The position numbers and the translations under genes are program-made. The notes below the pieces were generated by a model. That model saw only the letters and a program-made list of their open reading frames with translations, was not told the DNA's origin and did no database searches. DNA of 46,824 nucleotides, from NCBI GenBank assembly GCA_020344335.1, contig CP070821.1, forward strand, positions 1,617,490 through 1,664,313, read 5' to 3'. Origin of the DNA: Gammaproteobacteria bacterium (lineage in GTDB: Bacteria; Pseudomonadota; Gammaproteobacteria; UBA9214). Positions 9,927 through 17,886 of this stretch are shown piece after piece; the first letter of the stretch is position 1, and each line of letters begins with the position of its first letter.

Positions 9927-11282
9927 ATGGCAACACCTCTTGCACTGGTAGTTGATGACGAACCCGATATCCGGGAACTGCTCGAGTTGACGCTCGGGCG
10001 CATGAAGATCGACACCCGCAACGCGGCCGACCTTTCGCAGGCGCATGCCCTGCTGGAGCAGGAACATTTCGATATCTGCCTGACAGACATGCGCTTGCCG
10101 GATGGCAACGGTATTGATCTCGTCCGGCATATCCAGCAACAGGAACTGAACATCCCCGTAGCCGTGATCACGGCCTACGGCAACATGGATTCGGCTGTGG
10201 AAGCACTCAAGGCAGGTGCCTTCGATTTTATCTCCAAGCCGGTTGATCTGCAGGTACTGCGCAACCTGGTCAACAGCGTACTGAAACTCTCTGATGATTT
10301 TCCCAAGCGTGACCGCCGCAGTCGTGACATTCTGCTGGGCGATTCGCAACCGATGCGACAGATCCGGTCGACCATAGAGAAACTTTCACGCAGCCAGGCT
10401 CCGGTCTATATCAGTGGGGAATCCGGAACCGGCAAGGAAATGGTCGCCAGACTGATCCACAACAAGGGACCGCGTGCAGACAAGGCGTTTGTGCCCGTCA
10501 ACTGCGGCGCCATCCCGTCGGAACTCATGGAAAGCGAGTTTTTCGGCCACAAGAAAGGCAGCTTTACCGGGGCGGTCAACGACAAGGAAGGCCTGTTCCA
10601 GGTTGCCGAGGGCGGCACCCTGTTCCTCGATGAAGTCGCCGAACTCCCATTGCACATGCAGGTGAAGCTGCTGCGCGCTATCCAGGAAAAGGCAGTCCGT
10701 CCGGTCGGTGAACAGCAGGAGATCCCCACCGATGTGCGGATCCTGTCCGCAACCCACAAAAACCTCGGCCAGCTGGTCGAGGATGGCCAGTTCCGTCAGG
10801 ATCTCTACTACCGCCTGAATGTCATCCAGCTGCCGGTACCGGCACTGCGCGAACACCGCGAGGACATCCCCCTGCTGGCAGAACATTTCCTCAAAAAGCT
10901 CGCGGCCCAAAGTAACCACAATGCATATCTTCTCGCAGAGGATGCCATGCAGGCCCTGTCAGAATACCGGTTCTCCGGCAATGTCCGCGAGCTGGAGAAC
11001 ATCCTCGAACGGGCCACCACGCTGAGCGAGGGTAACGTCATCCGGGCGAATGACCTGCACCTCCCGGTAGAGGTGACGGACACCGCGGCCTCCGATGTAC
11101 AGGCCACTCCGGAACTGGAACCCGGAACCGTGCCGCTTGATACCTACATGGACAACATCGAGAAAGACGCGCTGTTGAAAGCGCTCGAGAAAACCCGCTA
11201 CAACAAAACCGCTGCCGCCAGGCTGCTGGGCATCACCTTCCGCGCCCTGCGTTATCGTCTGAAAAAACTCGGCCTGGAGTAA
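9927..11282 (+). CDS. pilR: PilR-type sigma-54-dependent response regulator
   Basis: PilR activates sigma-54 RNA polymerase at the pilin promoter when phosphorylated by PilS. The 451-residue protein has three parts. The receiver domain carries phospho-acceptor Asp54 in LTDMRLPDG. The AAA+ domain (about 140-370) carries Walker A GESGTGKE and the sigma-54 contact loop written GSFTGA. The Fis-type helix-turn-helix at the C-terminus reads NKTAAARLLGITFRALRYRL. The order pilS-pilR-pilA is the known one, and the gap to pilA carries a matching promoter and half sites. GSFTGA instead of GAFTGA is a known variant position and need not impair activity. Confidence 0.94.
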   Translation: MATPLALVVDDEPDIRELLELTLGRMKIDTRNAADLSQAHALLEQEHFDICLTDMRLPDGNGIDLVRHIQQQELNIPVAVITAYGNMDSAVEALKAGAFDFISKPVDLQVLRNLVNSVLKLSDDFPKRDRRSRDILLGDSQPMRQIRSTIEKLSRSQAPVYISGESGTGKEMVARLIHNKGPRADKAFVPVNCGAIPSELMESEFFGHKKGSFTGAVNDKEGLFQVAEGGTLFLDEVAELPLHMQVKLLRAIQEKAVRPVGEQQEIPTDVRILSATHKNLGQLVEDGQFRQDLYYRLNVIQLPVPALREHREDIPLLAEHFLKKLAAQSNHNAYLLAEDAMQALSEYRFSGNVRELENILERATTLSEGNVIRANDLHLPVEVTDTAASDVQATPELEPGTVPLDTYMDNIEKDALLKALEKTRYNKTAAARLLGITFRALRYRLKKLGLE

Positions 11283-11305
11283 CGCGGCGCAGATGACCAC
11301 ATGCG

Positions 11306-11324
11306 AGTGACGTAATACGTCACT
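11306..11324. repeat. 19-base palindrome after pilR
   Basis: AGTGACGTAATACGTCACT is a perfect inverted repeat of nine bases around a single central A. It begins 24 bases after the pilR stop. No T-run follows, so it is a poor terminator. A dimeric regulator operator or an mRNA hairpin at the end of pilSR are both possible. Confidence 0.6.
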
Positions 11325-11337
11325 TTCTGCCCAGAAC

Positions 11338-11499
11338 GTGTCCTGCGTCTCATTTTTCCAGTGTCCTGTTACAGGGTAATCCGGCCTGTCTGACCGGTTT
11401 AACAGGCTAGTCTGTCCGGACATTCTTTTTTTAACTTATTGTTAATTAAATATTTTCCCATTTTCTCCTGTCTTTCCGGCCATATCCCGAAGATGTGTC
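11338..11499 (+). promoter_or_regulatory. Cluster of six PilR-like (C/G)TGTC half sites
   Basis: Six pentamers of the form (C/G)TGTC, all in the same orientation, lie at 11338-11342, 11361-11365, 11386-11390, 11412-11416, 11468-11472 and 11495-11499. The first five lie upstream of the sigma-54-like promoter at activator-type distances. In Pseudomonas aeruginosa, PilR sites upstream of pilA were described with a C/G-TGTC core. The stretch between them (about 11425-11460) is strongly AT-rich, which would favour bending. Short motifs arise by chance, so the density, orientation and place are the evidence. Confidence 0.5.
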
Positions 11500-11506
11500 T
11501 AAAAAT

Positions 11507-11521
11507 TGGCACGGAAACTGT
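11507..11521 (+). promoter_or_regulatory. Sigma-54-type promoter of pilA, with leader
   Basis: TGGCAC (11507-11512) is followed by five bases and CTGT (11518-11521). The sigma-54 consensus is TGGCAC, five bases, TTGC. The -24 element is perfect and the spacing right, but the -12 dinucleotide is GT instead of GC. Transcription would start near 11533, which leaves a leader of about 110 bases. The leader contains two short GC hairpins, 11546-11559 and 11581-11594, with identical five-base arms, and then the GAGAGGA ribosome site before ATG 11643. Upstream activator-like sites and the linked sigma-54 regulator support the call. Confidence 0.65.
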
Positions 11522-11642
11522 ATCGGAATAATCAGCCAAAGAATCCGGGCAGACGCCCGATAGTAAGGCTGGACAGGGAAGCCCGGTTGCGGGCAACCAC
11601 ACGGATGTAACCAACAATTTACGAACCAGAGAGGATTTATCC

Positions 11643-12104
11643 ATGAAACAGCAAAAGGGTTTTACACTGATCGAACTGATGATCGTGATCGCCATTATCG
11701 GTATTCTTGCCGCTATCGCGATCCCGGCCTATCAGGACTACACCATTCGCTCCAAGGTTGCCGAAGGCCTGAATCTGGCCGGTGCCGCCAAGCTGGCGGT
11801 TGCCGAGACCTATGACTCCGAGGGCCGGTTCATGCAGGCCGCCAACGGCAGTTATGGCCTGCCACAACCTATAAGTATTAATGGTAACTATGTCTCGACT
11901 GTAGCAATTACGGATCAATCAGGCACGATTACCATCACCTATAAAAACAGCGGCCTGGGTGGCAACCCGACAGCCGACGGCCAGACCATGGTCCTGGATC
12001 CGGAGCAACGTCAGGGTTCCATGCAGTGGGTATGTGACGGCTCCGGCAGTGCAGCCAACGGCAGCATGCCTAGCAAGTACCGTCCGTCTGAATGCCGTCC
12101 GTAA
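11643..12104 (+). CDS. pilA: Type IVa major pilin PilA
   Basis: PilA is the structural subunit of the type IV pilus. The 153-residue prepilin has a six-residue basic leader ending in Gly6, cut before Phe7 by PilD. The hydrophobic N-terminal helix [18 protein letters not shown] follows, with the invariant Glu5 of the mature protein. Two cysteines near the end (Cys131 and Cys151) would form the C-terminal disulfide loop. The protein ends in Cys-Arg-Pro, so it lacks the terminal serine used by TfpO in P. aeruginosa. A strong ribosome site (GAGAGGA), a sigma-54-type promoter and a terminator make it a separate transcript. The glycan genes that follow suggest it may be glycosylated. Confidence 0.95.
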   Translation: MKQQKGFTLIELMIVIAIIGILAAIAIPAYQDYTIRSKVAEGLNLAGAAKLAVAETYDSEGRFMQAANGSYGLPQPISINGNYVSTVAITDQSGTITITYKNSGLGGNPTADGQTMVLDPEQRQGSMQWVCDGSGSAANGSMPSKYRPSECRP

Positions 12105-12123
12105 CATCAGGCACCTGGTACAC

Positions 12124-12152
12124 AAAAACGCCCCGGAAACGGGGCGTTTTTT
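12124..12152 (+). terminator. Rho-independent terminator of pilA
   Basis: AAAACGCCCC (12125-12134) and GGGGCGTTTT (12141-12150) form a perfect ten-base stem with a six-base GGAAAC loop. Six T residues run through 12147-12152. It lies 20 bases after the pilA stop, so the glycan genes downstream need their own promoter or readthrough. Confidence 0.93.
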
Positions 12153-12262
12153 ATATTGTCGGGATAATGTCCCGCATGTTGACGTATGGTACGCTGATGC
12201 CATTTAAAAGATGGCTGCATCAATAACTCCCGACTCATGAATATCCGGCAAGCTTTCGCATA

Positions 12263-14242
12263 ATGCAAACCGCCCGCAGCAAACCCGCTCTGTTTTTCCT
12301 GATTCTCTGCATACTGACTGTCGGTGTCTATTACCCGGGCCTGTCAGGAGACTACATGTTCGATGACATGCAGAACCTGTTACTGAATACACGGCTCGAT
12401 TTCGAGACCCTCGACCTGGAATCATTGCAGTCGGCAAGCCTTTCTTCCGGTAGCGGGACACTGCGTCGACCGGTGAGCATGGCGAGCTTTGCGCTTAACC
12501 GGTATTTCTTCGGCATGCATCCCTTTTCGTACAAGGTCATCAATCTCGTAATCCATTTGCTGACCGGTATTGGCCTGCTCCTTCTGGGCCGGTTACTCCT
12601 GAAAAGCTATCGCGCAGGCCACCATCCTGACCTGTCTCCAGCGATCATTACCTGGTTGCCCGTTATTGTGAGTGGTATCTGGCTGGTGCACCCACTGAAC
12701 CTGACCAGTGTGCTCTATATTGTCCAGCGGATGACCAGCCTGGCCACCCTGTTTACGGTACTCGGGCTGTGCTGTTACACGCTTGGCAGATACCGCCTGA
12801 TCAGAGAGGGCTCCGGGTGGACATGGATACTCGGCGGCCTGTTTTTATTCGGCGGTCTGGCCGTGTTCAGCAAGGAAAATGGCGCACTGCTGCCACTCTA
12901 TATGCTGGTTATTGAAATGACGCTTTTCCGCTTCCGGAACAGTGAAAACAAATTTGACAAACGGGTAGCAATCTTCTTCGGTCTTTTCCTGCTGCTGCCC
13001 GCAGGCGGTTTTCTGCTTTGGCTTTTACAACAGCCTGGTGCACTCCAGCATGGCTATCTTAATCGTGACTTTACGCTATCTGAGCGCATATTGACCGAGG
13101 CGCGTGTCCTGGTCTTTTACCTTAAGCAGATACTGCTCCCCTCTGTATCCGAACTGGGCCTCTATCATGATGACATTCGGATATCCCGGAGCCTGTTAGA
13201 ACCTGTAACTACCATCTATGCCATCGCGACCCTGACTTCCATTCTGGTCGCAGCATTGCTGTTGGTCAGAAAGGTCCCGCTTGTCAGCCTGGGCATTCTC
13301 TGGTTTTTTGCAGGGCATACCCTGGAATCTACTATCCTGCCTCTGGAAATTGCCCATGAACACAGAAACTACCTGGCAGATTACGGGATTATCCTGGCGG
13401 CAGTTGCTGCTTTACTACAAATACAAGGCCGGCAACTGGCGCCCTATATAAATATAGTTACACCACCCCTGTTTATCTGCCTGTTTGCATATACCACCTT
13501 TGCAAGGGCAGAGCAGTGGTCCGATAACGTGAACCAGGCTGTATTCGAGGCCATTCACCATCCTGATTCTCCCAGGGCCGTATTCAGTGCAGGACGCATC
13601 CATGCAAGGCTGGCAATTAATGGCCGGACTGAAAGCATAGAACCCGCTTTCAAGTATCTGGAGCGTGCAAGCGAACTCAGCCGATCAGGCATACTGCCCG
13701 ATGTAGTGATGATAAAGCTGGCTAATATTCTCGATCTGCCGGTCAAGGGGGAATGGTACGATACTGTGATCAGCAAACTGAAGCTCTCCATCAATGCTGC
13801 CGATCTGAACGCGCTTCATATACTGGGACAGTGCCAATGGACCACCTGCGATACACCGAGGCCGACAATGGAAATCATCTTTCAGACTGCGCTCGATAAT
13901 TACAGTCTGCAAGGCAAACCAGTGCTGGCTTTTGTATACACAAGTTATGGTTATTACCAGATAAACGCACTAGGCAGGTTCGATCAGGGGCGCAGGTATT
14001 TTACCATGGCAGTTGAAACTGCCCCGCATGAACTGCATTACTGGATAAATCTTCTGAAGCTGCTGCTGGAGATAAAGGACTATGAAGCAGCAGAATACTG
14101 GCTGACAGCTTTTCGCTCGTCAGGCGCCAAAGGCGCGACCAAGCGAGATTTCGAACGGTTCAGGCAAGCAATTGATAAAGGACGCATGGAAAACATCGCA
14201 GAAACCAGCATGGCAGATCAAGTCACCAGCAAGAGAAACTAG
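12263..14242 (+). CDS. TMTC-like GT-C glycosyltransferase with TPR-like C-terminus
   Basis: This 659-residue protein has about eleven membrane helices in the first 420 residues and then a soluble helical part (about 430-640) that looks TPR-like. It carries hallmarks of the TMTC family of polyprenyl-phosphate-sugar-dependent protein O-glycosyltransferases: an acidic pair in the first periplasmic loop (Asp34-Asp35 in YMFDD), the block RRPVSMASFALNRYFFG, then HPLNLTSVLYIVQR, and later AHEHRNYL. Eukaryotic TMTC proteins use dolichyl-phosphate-mannose and hold acceptors with TPRs. It is the first gene after pilA, and a DPM1-like gene starts one base after its stop. A role in pilin O-glycosylation is inference; the acceptor could be another surface protein. 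Confidence 0.75.
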   Translation: MQTARSKPALFFLILCILTVGVYYPGLSGDYMFDDMQNLLLNTRLDFETLDLESLQSASLSSGSGTLRRPVSMASFALNRYFFGMHPFSYKVINLVIHLLTGIGLLLLGRLLLKSYRAGHHPDLSPAIITWLPVIVSGIWLVHPLNLTSVLYIVQRMTSLATLFTVLGLCCYTLGRYRLIREGSGWTWILGGLFLFGGLAVFSKENGALLPLYMLVIEMTLFRFRNSENKFDKRVAIFFGLFLLLPAGGFLLWLLQQPGALQHGYLNRDFTLSERILTEARVLVFYLKQILLPSVSELGLYHDDIRISRSLLEPVTTIYAIATLTSILVAALLLVRKVPLVSLGILWFFAGHTLESTILPLEIAHEHRNYLADYGIILAAVAALLQIQGRQLAPYINIVTPPLFICLFAYTTFARAEQWSDNVNQAVFEAIHHPDSPRAVFSAGRIHARLAINGRTESIEPAFKYLERASELSRSGILPDVVMIKLANILDLPVKGEWYDTVISKLKLSINAADLNALHILGQCQWTTCDTPRPTMEIIFQTALDNYSLQGKPVLAFVYTSYGYYQINALGRFDQGRRYFTMAVETAPHELHYWINLLKLLLEIKDYEAAEYWLTAFRSSGAKGATKRDFERFRQAIDKGRMENIAETSMADQVTSKRN

Positions 14243-14243
14243 A

Positions 14244-15137
14244 ATGGAGCAGAAACTGAGTATTATCCTGCCCGCAAAAAACGAGGCTAAAAGCCTGAAA
14301 GGCCTGTTGCCATTGTTGCAAAAAAACTTTCCTGATGATGAAATAATCGTTATTAATGATGGCTCAACAGATTCGACGAAGGAAGTTTGCGAACAGAATC
14401 AGGTCAGAGTCATCTCGCACATTTATTCCTTGGGTAACGGTGCAGCCATCAAGACGGGGGCTCGTATTGCCGAGGGCAATATCCTGGTATTCATGGATGC
14501 AGACGGCCAGCACGACCCGAACGACATCAGTCGACTGATCGAAAAAATCAATAACGGATATGACATGGTGGTTGGTGCCCGCCATCTGGATTCTCATGCT
14601 TCACTGGCAAGGAGAATTGCCAATACAATCTACAACAGGCTGGCATCATGGATGACAGGTTATCCAATAGAAGACCTGACCTCCGGGTTCCGCGCGGCCA
14701 GGGCGAGGCACTTCAGAAAATTTCTGTACCTGTTGCCAAACAAGTTCTCCTACCCGACAACCAGTACCATGGCCTTTTTCAGGTCCGGGCTGCCTGTCGG
14801 TTATGTGCCAATCAAGGCAATGCAACGTACCGGTGACAGGAAGAGTCATATCCGCCTGTTTCATGACGGCCTCCGGTTCCTGATAATTATTATAAAAATC
14901 GGCGCTCTTTTTTCGCCCATGCGATTTTTTCTACCGATTAGTGCGTTACTTTTTTTCATGGGCCTTTCTTATTATGGCTACACATATTTCACGGCAGGAC
15001 GACTCACCAATATGAGCACCATCCTGTTACTTTCTTCACTGTTTACTTTCCTGATTGGCATTGTTTCGGAACAGATCTCTGCCCTGCACTACAAGGATAT
15101 CCAGGAAACGCGGAGAAACATCCTGCGCAGTGAATGA
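14244..15137 (+). CDS. DPM1-like GT2 polyprenyl-phosphate glycosyltransferase
   Basis: This 297-residue protein is a family 2 glycosyltransferase of the dolichyl-phosphate-mannose/glucose synthase type. It loads a sugar from a nucleotide donor onto a polyprenyl phosphate at the cytoplasmic membrane face. Visible motifs are LPAKNEAKSL at the start, DGSTDST at 39-45 and DADGQHDP at 85-92, the metal- and donor-binding acidic region. Two hydrophobic helices lie near the C-terminus (about 225-275). ATG 14244 is chosen because the preceding gene stops at 14242 and AAGAGAA lies upstream. A longer in-frame opening from 14172 would overlap that gene. The one-base spacing implies coupling with the TMTC-like enzyme, for which it could supply the lipid-linked donor. 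Confidence 0.88.
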   Translation: MEQKLSIILPAKNEAKSLKGLLPLLQKNFPDDEIIVINDGSTDSTKEVCEQNQVRVISHIYSLGNGAAIKTGARIAEGNILVFMDADGQHDPNDISRLIEKINNGYDMVVGARHLDSHASLARRIANTIYNRLASWMTGYPIEDLTSGFRAARARHFRKFLYLLPNKFSYPTTSTMAFFRSGLPVGYVPIKAMQRTGDRKSHIRLFHDGLRFLIIIIKIGALFSPMRFFLPISALLFFMGLSYYGYTYFTAGRLTNMSTILLLSSLFTFLIGIVSEQISALHYKDIQETRRNILRSE

Positions 15138-15228
15138 TATGTCATACCCTGTCCCGGGCCTGCAACAGCAACCGCACAATAATCCCGCTGGTTAACACTG
15201 CCACCAACTGGACCAGACCATTCATCCA

Positions 15229-16671
15229 ATGAGCAGCGTGTTACTGAAAAAGGCCAGGGAAACAATCGGCCTGCTGCGTCTGACGGCTTTTGATACAACG
15301 ACTGATGCAGGCCGTTCGCGGGAACGGCAACGGCATATCGCCTGGACCAGCGTGACCGCTGCTACCGCGAAAATCACCACGGCTGTAACCATGCTTATAA
15401 CTGTGCCGCTGACGCTTGGATATCTTGGTCCCGAGCGATTCGGTATGTGGATGACGATTACCGCGGTAATCACCATGCTGGGATTTGCCGACCTGGGACT
15501 GAGCAACGGCGTGCTGAATGCCGTTGCCCATGCCAGCGGCAGGGACGCCCAGCAGGAAATCCGCCGCCTCATCTCAAGCGGCCTGTTCATGCTGTGCATG
15601 GTCGGCACCGCCATCCTGCTGGTATTTACAGTCAGCTATACACACATACCCTGGGCAACCTTATTCAACGTCAGCTCAGCCACGGCTGCACGGGAGACCG
15701 GGCCGGTCGTGCTTGTCCTCGTCATGTGTTTCCTGGCAACTCTTCCGCTGGGTCTGACCCAGAAGATACAAATGGGACTGCAACGGGGATATTGGGCAAA
15801 CCTGTGGGAAACGCTTGGCAGTATCGGCGGGCTGCTCGGCATTCTGGTCGCGATCAGGCTGGAAGCTGGCCTGCCATGGATTGCCCTTGCCATGGCCGGA
15901 ATCCCTGTGATTTTCCGGGGTGTGAATACACTGGTGTTTTTCGCTTTCCAGAAATTTTCACTACGCCCGCGCCGTATAAATATAAACCTTGACACCGCAA
16001 GGAAACTATTCAGTACTGGTCAGCTGTTTTTTGTCCTGCAAATTGCCGTCATTGTCGGCTTCCATTCAGACAATATCATTATTGCACGCATTCTGGGTGC
16101 AGAAGCTGTTGCGGGGTATGACGTCGCTCTCAAGCTTGCCACATTGCCGGCTATATTTATCGGTTTCGTTGTCGTGGCGCAATGGCCTGCCTATGGTGAG
16201 GCACTGACCCGCGGCGATATGGACTGGATCCGGCATACCTTTACCAGGACACTGCGGGTGAGCATGACCATCACCTTACCGTTTGCTATCATCCTTCTGT
16301 TATGGGGTGACCAGATAATCAGGCTTTGGGCGGGCCCCGATGTTGTACCATCCGTCAGCCTGCTTGCTGGCATGGCCACCTGGTCATTGCTGCTGGTGGC
16401 AGGCAGCGTAATATCCTCCCTGTTGAATGGTCTGCACGTTGTCAAACTCCAGGTAATTTGCGCAATACTCATGGCAATCGGCAATATACTAGTCTCGATA
16501 TACCTTGTTGATGCTGTAGGCGTTGAAGGCGCCATCTACGGAACCCTTGTAGCCTATATTATGTTGTCACTTCTACCTTACAGCTACTATATTCCACGCT
16601 ATCTGAATACCTTGACTGCGCACAATAATGAATACTCCAACAGCCCGCATGCAACCGGCGCTGACCGCTAG
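15229..16671 (+). CDS. Wzx-like polysaccharide/oligosaccharide flippase
   Basis: This 480-residue protein has about twelve to fourteen hydrophobic helices and the N-terminal pattern of polysaccharide transporters of the MOP superfamily: TLGYLGPERFGMWMT, then GFADLGLSNGVLNAV. Wzx proteins move undecaprenyl-linked oligosaccharides across the inner membrane. A flippase here implies that part of the glycan is preassembled on a lipid carrier in the cytoplasm. The gene starts 91 bases after the GT2 gene on the same strand. No wzy polymerase or O-antigen ligase was recognised in the cluster, so polymerisation, if any, would depend on genes elsewhere. Confidence 0.85.
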   Translation: MSSVLLKKARETIGLLRLTAFDTTTDAGRSRERQRHIAWTSVTAATAKITTAVTMLITVPLTLGYLGPERFGMWMTITAVITMLGFADLGLSNGVLNAVAHASGRDAQQEIRRLISSGLFMLCMVGTAILLVFTVSYTHIPWATLFNVSSATAARETGPVVLVLVMCFLATLPLGLTQKIQMGLQRGYWANLWETLGSIGGLLGILVAIRLEAGLPWIALAMAGIPVIFRGVNTLVFFAFQKFSLRPRRININLDTARKLFSTGQLFFVLQIAVIVGFHSDNIIIARILGAEAVAGYDVALKLATLPAIFIGFVVVAQWPAYGEALTRGDMDWIRHTFTRTLRVSMTITLPFAIILLLWGDQIIRLWAGPDVVPSVSLLAGMATWSLLLVAGSVISSLLNGLHVVKLQVICAILMAIGNILVSIYLVDAVGVEGAIYGTLVAYIMLSLLPYSYYIPRYLNTLTAHNNEYSNSPHATGADR

Positions 16672-16716
16672 CCTTGAACGACAGAGTGTAGTTGACTCTC
16701 GCTCCGGAACTTTAAG

Positions 16717-17520
16717 ATGAACACTCACTGCCCCCTGTGCAAATCGGAACGGCAGCAGGTCTTCAATGCAATGCTGTTGAAAAAACATGTAGTTGACTAC
16801 TACTACTGCAATAGCTGTGGGTTACTGCAGACAGAGGAACCCTACTGGCTTGAAGAAGCCTACAAGGAAACCATCGCAGACGCTGACACTGGACTGATCG
16901 CCAGAAATCTGGGGATCGCGCGGAAACTATCCGCCCTGCTCTACTGTTGCTTCGACAGGCAGGGGCACTACATAGACTCTGCTGGCGGCTACGGCATACT
17001 GACCCGGCTAATGCGTGATATCGGTTTTGATTTCTACTGGCACGACGAGTACTGCAAAAACCTGTTTGCACGGGGGTTTGAAGCCAAAAAGCAATCAGGC
17101 GCTGTGTCTGCCGTATCGGCATTCGAGGTGCTGGAGCATGTGCAGGATCCGCTGGATTTCATCAGTAACTGCCTGCAGAACAACGCCACCTCGACCATTA
17201 TTTTTTCGACAGAACTATTCCGGGGCGATCCGCCCGCACCGTCCGAATGGTGGTACTACACTCCGGACACCGGTCAGCACATTTCCTTTTACCAGAAGCG
17301 TACGCTGGAGGCATTGGCCAGCAGGCTGTCGCTGCGTCTGTATTCTCACAGGAACATGCACATCCTGACCGATCGGCGAATTAACCCCTACCTGTTCCGG
17401 TTGATAACCAGCCATTTTTCATGGTTTGGCTATGCTTTGGCACGTGTTCGGATGTCCTCGCGAACATTTCCCGACCACCAGTACATGTGCAGTCAAGGTA
17501 ACCCGGCGGATATACTATGA
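16717..17520 (+). CDS. Class I SAM-dependent methyltransferase with N-terminal zinc ribbon
   Basis: This 267-residue protein opens with a CPLC...CNSCG zinc-binding pair (residues 5-8 and about 32-36). A Methyltransf_23-type Rossmann domain follows. The SAM-binding glycine motif reads DSAGGYGILT and the later acidic motif reads SAFEVLEHVQDP. Such enzymes methylate sugars or glycan intermediates in O-antigen and S-layer clusters. Its stop overlaps, as ATGA, the start of a decayed glycosyltransferase copy at 17517. That is a relic of a translationally coupled methyltransferase-glycosyltransferase pair. A decayed copy of its own C-terminal tail is found again at about 19871-19928, in front of the intact glycosyltransferase. 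Confidence 0.83.
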   Translation: MNTHCPLCKSERQQVFNAMLLKKHVVDYYYCNSCGLLQTEEPYWLEEAYKETIADADTGLIARNLGIARKLSALLYCCFDRQGHYIDSAGGYGILTRLMRDIGFDFYWHDEYCKNLFARGFEAKKQSGAVSAVSAFEVLEHVQDPLDFISNCLQNNATSTIIFSTELFRGDPPAPSEWWYYTPDTGQHISFYQKRTLEALASRLSLRLYSHRNMHILTDRRINPYLFRLITSHFSWFGYALARVRMSSRTFPDHQYMCSQGNPADIL

Positions 17521-17690
17521 GGTTTCTGTGCACTACCAGGCATTTTCATGGCAGTTTTATAGCAGATTACCCAGGTATCTCTAGAACTGACCTGGCTGCT
17601 CTCCCGGCTGAAGCCTACGAAATTAAAAATACTTGCACCATTCGATATCAGTTACTACATGAAGGAACCAGATCACGGCATCTTTTCTGA
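17517..17690 (+). pseudogene. Decayed 5' fragment of a GT4 glycosyltransferase (copy of the 19929 gene)
   Basis: From ATG 17517 the DNA aligns with the first about 170 bases of the intact glycosyltransferase at 19929. Both read ATGAGG at the start. Other shared blocks include CCAGGCATTT, GGCAGTT, CCAGGTAT and the CTGGC/GCTGCT-TCCCGGCTG stretch, and the same GCACC...GGCATC spacing is kept further on. A one-base shift near codon 7, many substitutions and the absence of the remaining 900 bases show that it is dead. It occupies the first half of the 366-base gap before the FkbM gene. The second half (17691-17886) is AT-rich and holds nothing recognisable except a 13-base palindrome at 17812-17824. 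Confidence 0.78.
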
Positions 17691-17886
17691 ATGACGCAAC
17701 CATTAAAACCAGGACTTGTAATTATCCGAAAATAAATGAAAGTAACGATGGCTAATCAGGAAAAGGCGGGGAACCTGTACTGAAAAAATATCGCCGTCAG
17801 GATTAACCAGAGATGATAATCATCATTCAAATATTTCAGCAAAGACACTTTCCGCTGACTTGCAAGGGATTTCAAAAGGAGAGAAT

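Noticed and set aside
17812..17824. GATGATAATCATC palindrome, whose core TGATAATCAT resembles a Fur box
   Set aside because: Only the ten-base core matches; the outer positions fit the 19-base Fur consensus poorly, and the region is AT-rich, so chance is likely.
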